Below are positions 62,233 to 64,000 of a stretch of DNA of 64,000 nucleotides, one piece after another. The notes beneath the pieces are model-generated. The model made no database searches. It was not told the DNA's origin and saw only the letters and a list, made by a program, of their open reading frames with translations. How positions within the stretch are numbered: the stretch's first letter is position 1; each line of letters opens with the position of its first letter. A program made the translations under genes and the position numbers. This stretch comes from Pseudacidovorax sp. NFM-22 (GTDB lineage: Bacteria; Pseudomonadota; Gammaproteobacteria; Burkholderiales; Burkholderiaceae_C), in the NCBI RefSeq assembly GCF_021401245.1, contig NZ_JACBFY010000004.1, forward strand, positions 186,001 through 250,000, given 5' to 3'.

Positions 62233-63840
62233 ATGGCACTGACCGCACTCATTTCCGTTTCCGACAAGACCGGCGTCCTCGACCTCGCCCAGGGGCTGCA
62301 TGCGCTGGGCGTCCAGCTGCTGTCCACCGGCGGCACGGCCAAACTGCTGGCCGAGGCCGGCCTGCCCGTGACCGAGGTGGCCGACCACACCGGCTTTCCC
62401 GAGATGCTCGACGGCCGCGTGAAGACGCTGCATCCCAAGATCCACGGCGGCCTGCTGGCCCGTCGCGATCTGCCGGCCCACATGGCCGCGCTGGCCGAGC
62501 ACGGCATCGCCACCATCGACCTGCTGGTGGTCAACCTCTATCCCTTCGAGGCCACGGTGGCCAAGGCCGGCTGCACGCTGGAGGACGCCATCGAGAACAT
62601 CGACATCGGCGGCCCGGCCATGGTGCGCAGCGCCGCCAAGAACTGGAAGGACGTCGCTGTGCTCACCGACGCCAGCCAGTACGGCGCGGCGCTGGAAGAA
62701 CTCAAGGCCCACGGCCGCATCAGCGACAAGACCAAGTTCGGCTTCTCCGTCGCCGCCTTCAACCGCATCAGCAACTACGACGCCGCCATCAGCGACTGGC
62801 TGTCGTCCGTCGACTTCGAAGCCAGCGCCGGCCAGCCCGTGCCGCAGCGCAGCGCCTTCCCGGCGCAGAGCAACGGCCGCTTCGTCAAGGTGCAGGACCT
62901 GCGCTACGGCGAGAACCCGCACCAGGCCGCCGCCTTCTACCGCGACCTGTTCCCGGCGCCCGGCTCGCTTGTCACGGCCAAGCAGTTGCAGGGCAAGGAG
63001 CTGAGCTACAACAACATCGCCGACGCCGACGCCGCCTGGGAATGCGTCAAGAGCTTCGACGTGCCGGCCTGCGTGATCGTCAAGCACGCCAACCCCTGCG
63101 GCGTGGCCATCGGCGCCGACGCGGGCGAGGCCTACGGCAAGGCCTTCAAGACCGACCCCACCTCGGCCTTTGGCGGCATCATCGCCTTCAACACCCCGGT
63201 GGACGCCGGCACGGCGCAGGCCGTGGGCAAGCAGTTCGTCGAGGTGCTGATGGCGCCCGCCTTCAGCGCCGACGCGCTGGAGCTGCTCAAGACCAAGCCC
63301 AATGTGCGCGTGCTGCAGATTTCGCTCGACGGCATCAAGCGCGACGGCGCCAGCGCCTGGGCGCGCGGCCTCAATGCGCAGGACGTCAAGCGCGTGGGCT
63401 CGGGCCTGCTGATCCAGACCGCCGACAACCATGAGCTGCAGCTGTCCGACCTGAAGGTCGTGACGAAGAAGCAGCCGACCGAGGCCGAGCTGCAGGACCT
63501 GCTCTTCGCCTGGAAGGTGGCCAAGTTCGTCAAGAGCAATGCCATCGTCTTCTGCCAGGGCGGCATGACGCTGGGCGTGGGCGCCGGCCAGATGAGCCGC
63601 CTCGACTCCGCCCGCATCGCCAGCATCAAGGCCGAGCATGCCGGCCTGTCGCTGGCCGGCTCGGTGGTGGCCAGCGATGCCTTCTTCCCCTTCCGCGACG
63701 GCCTGGACGTGGTGATCGACCACGGCGCCACCTGCGTCATCCAGCCCGGCGGCTCGATGCGCGACAAGGAAGTGATCGACGCCGCCGACGAGCGTGGCGT
63801 GGCCATGGTCTTCAGCGGCGTGCGCCACTTCCGCCACTGA
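62233..63840 (+). CDS. purH: Bifunctional AICAR formyltransferase/IMP cyclohydrolase
   Basis: Last two steps of IMP synthesis. 535 residues: the methylglyoxal-synthase-like IMP cyclohydrolase domain (1-200) has [15 protein letters not shown] and [13 protein letters not shown]; the formyltransferase domain has [24 protein letters not shown] (catalytic Lys-His) and the C-terminal [13 protein letters not shown] 62233. Its stop overlaps the ATG of the next gene. Confidence 0.97.
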   Translation: MALTALISVSDKTGVLDLAQGLHALGVQLLSTGGTAKLLAEAGLPVTEVADHTGFPEMLDGRVKTLHPKIHGGLLARRDLPAHMAALAEHGIATIDLLVVNLYPFEATVAKAGCTLEDAIENIDIGGPAMVRSAAKNWKDVAVLTDASQYGAALEELKAHGRISDKTKFGFSVAAFNRISNYDAAISDWLSSVDFEASAGQPVPQRSAFPAQSNGRFVKVQDLRYGENPHQAAAFYRDLFPAPGSLVTAKQLQGKELSYNNIADADAAWECVKSFDVPACVIVKHANPCGVAIGADAGEAYGKAFKTDPTSAFGGIIAFNTPVDAGTAQAVGKQFVEVLMAPAFSADALELLKTKPNVRVLQISLDGIKRDGASAWARGLNAQDVKRVGSGLLIQTADNHELQLSDLKVVTKKQPTEAELQDLLFAWKVAKFVKSNAIVFCQGGMTLGVGAGQMSRLDSARIASIKAEHAGLSLAGSVVASDAFFPFRDGLDVVIDHGATCVIQPGGSMRDKEVIDAADERGVAMVFSGVRHFRH

Positions 63841-64000
63841 TGGGCACGACGGGCCGCCCGGGCGCGACGGAAGACGAGGCGCCGCCCCGGCGCCCGCGCT
63901 GGCTGCTGGTGCTGCTGGCGCTGTTCGTGGCGATGTCCGCGGCCGGCATGCTGATCACCGGCTGGCTCATCCTGCGCGGCTATGTGTTCAAGCCGCCCGT
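63840..64000 (+). CDS. Start of a small membrane protein gene, cut by the window end
   Basis: ATG 63840 shares a base with the purH stop (TGATG), so the gene is coupled to purH. The 53 readable residues begin [20 protein letters not shown], then a membrane span WLLVLLALFVAMSAAGMLIT followed by GWLILRGYVFKPP. No function can be assigned. The frame is open to the window edge. It could also be a chance reading frame, but the clean hydrophobic segment after an arginine stretch supports a real protein. Confidence 0.6.
   Translation, partial: MGTTGRPGATEDEAPPRRPRWLLVLLALFVAMSAAGMLITGWLILRGYVFKPP

Overview
The window reads as a gene-dense chromosomal segment of a betaproteobacterium of order Burkholderiales, most likely family Comamonadaceae (Variovorax/Acidovorax/Xenophilus-like). 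Evidence: very high G+C, long shadow frames, a Bug/TctC-type solute receptor, the rplM-rpsI-erpA, phoH-ybeY and dusB-fis-purH gene orders, and a QseB/PmrA-type two-component system. No plasmid, phage, integrase, insertion sequence or CRISPR array is visible. This is an inference; no 16S rRNA gene is present. No gap between genes exceeds 300 bases.

Layout. 1-3184: end of ahcY, tlyA, metF, rlpA. 3233-5639: rlmJ, then rplM-rpsI and erpA, each followed by a hairpin terminator. 5730-13901: MFS exporter, anmK, M23 peptidase, tyrS, an OmpA/FecR pair, a CDF metal transporter coupled to dtd. 14079-23300: phoH-ybeY and ruvA, then a six-gene minus-strand lipid operon resembling E. coli ynbABCD (CDP-alcohol phosphatidyltransferase, hydrolase/methyltransferase fusion, PAP2/dual-specificity phosphatase fusion, small membrane protein, PlsC-like acyltransferase, CdsA-like synthase) that separates ruvA from ruvB. 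23337-27915: DmeF-like transporter, a PlcP/LpxH-like metallophosphoesterase behind a possible Pho box, prfC and a HAD phosphatase. 27921-35944: an uncharacterised import/catabolic operon (ABC importer, enolase-superfamily enzyme, DapA-like lyase, GNAT, SDR-like protein) with a TetR regulator. 36142-39822: aldehyde dehydrogenase, Bug receptor, outer-membrane barrel.

39956-43674: a tight four-gene operon (thermostable-hemolysin family protein, AMP-dependent ligase, haem-oxygenase-like diiron oxidase, short-chain dehydrogenase), followed by a TPR protein and a QseBC/PmrAB-type two-component system. A CTTAAT-N5-GTTAAG box lies about 74 bases ahead of this operon. A near copy lies about 72 bases ahead of the CDF gene at 12502, so both may belong to one regulon.

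46727-64000: tRNA-Met with its own promoter and terminator, an enoyl-CoA hydratase, an M61 peptidase and a ubiquinone hydroxylase that both carry a palindromic repeat in their coding sequence, dsbC, a MOSC protein, a complete rbsBACRKD ribose operon behind two overlapping LacI-type palindromes, ychF, a DedA-like protein, dusB-fis, purH and the start of a small membrane protein gene cut by the window edge.

The most promising under-described systems are the ynb-like lipid operon, the hemolysin/ligase/diiron-oxidase/SDR operon with its shared box, and repeats captured as protein-coding sequence.
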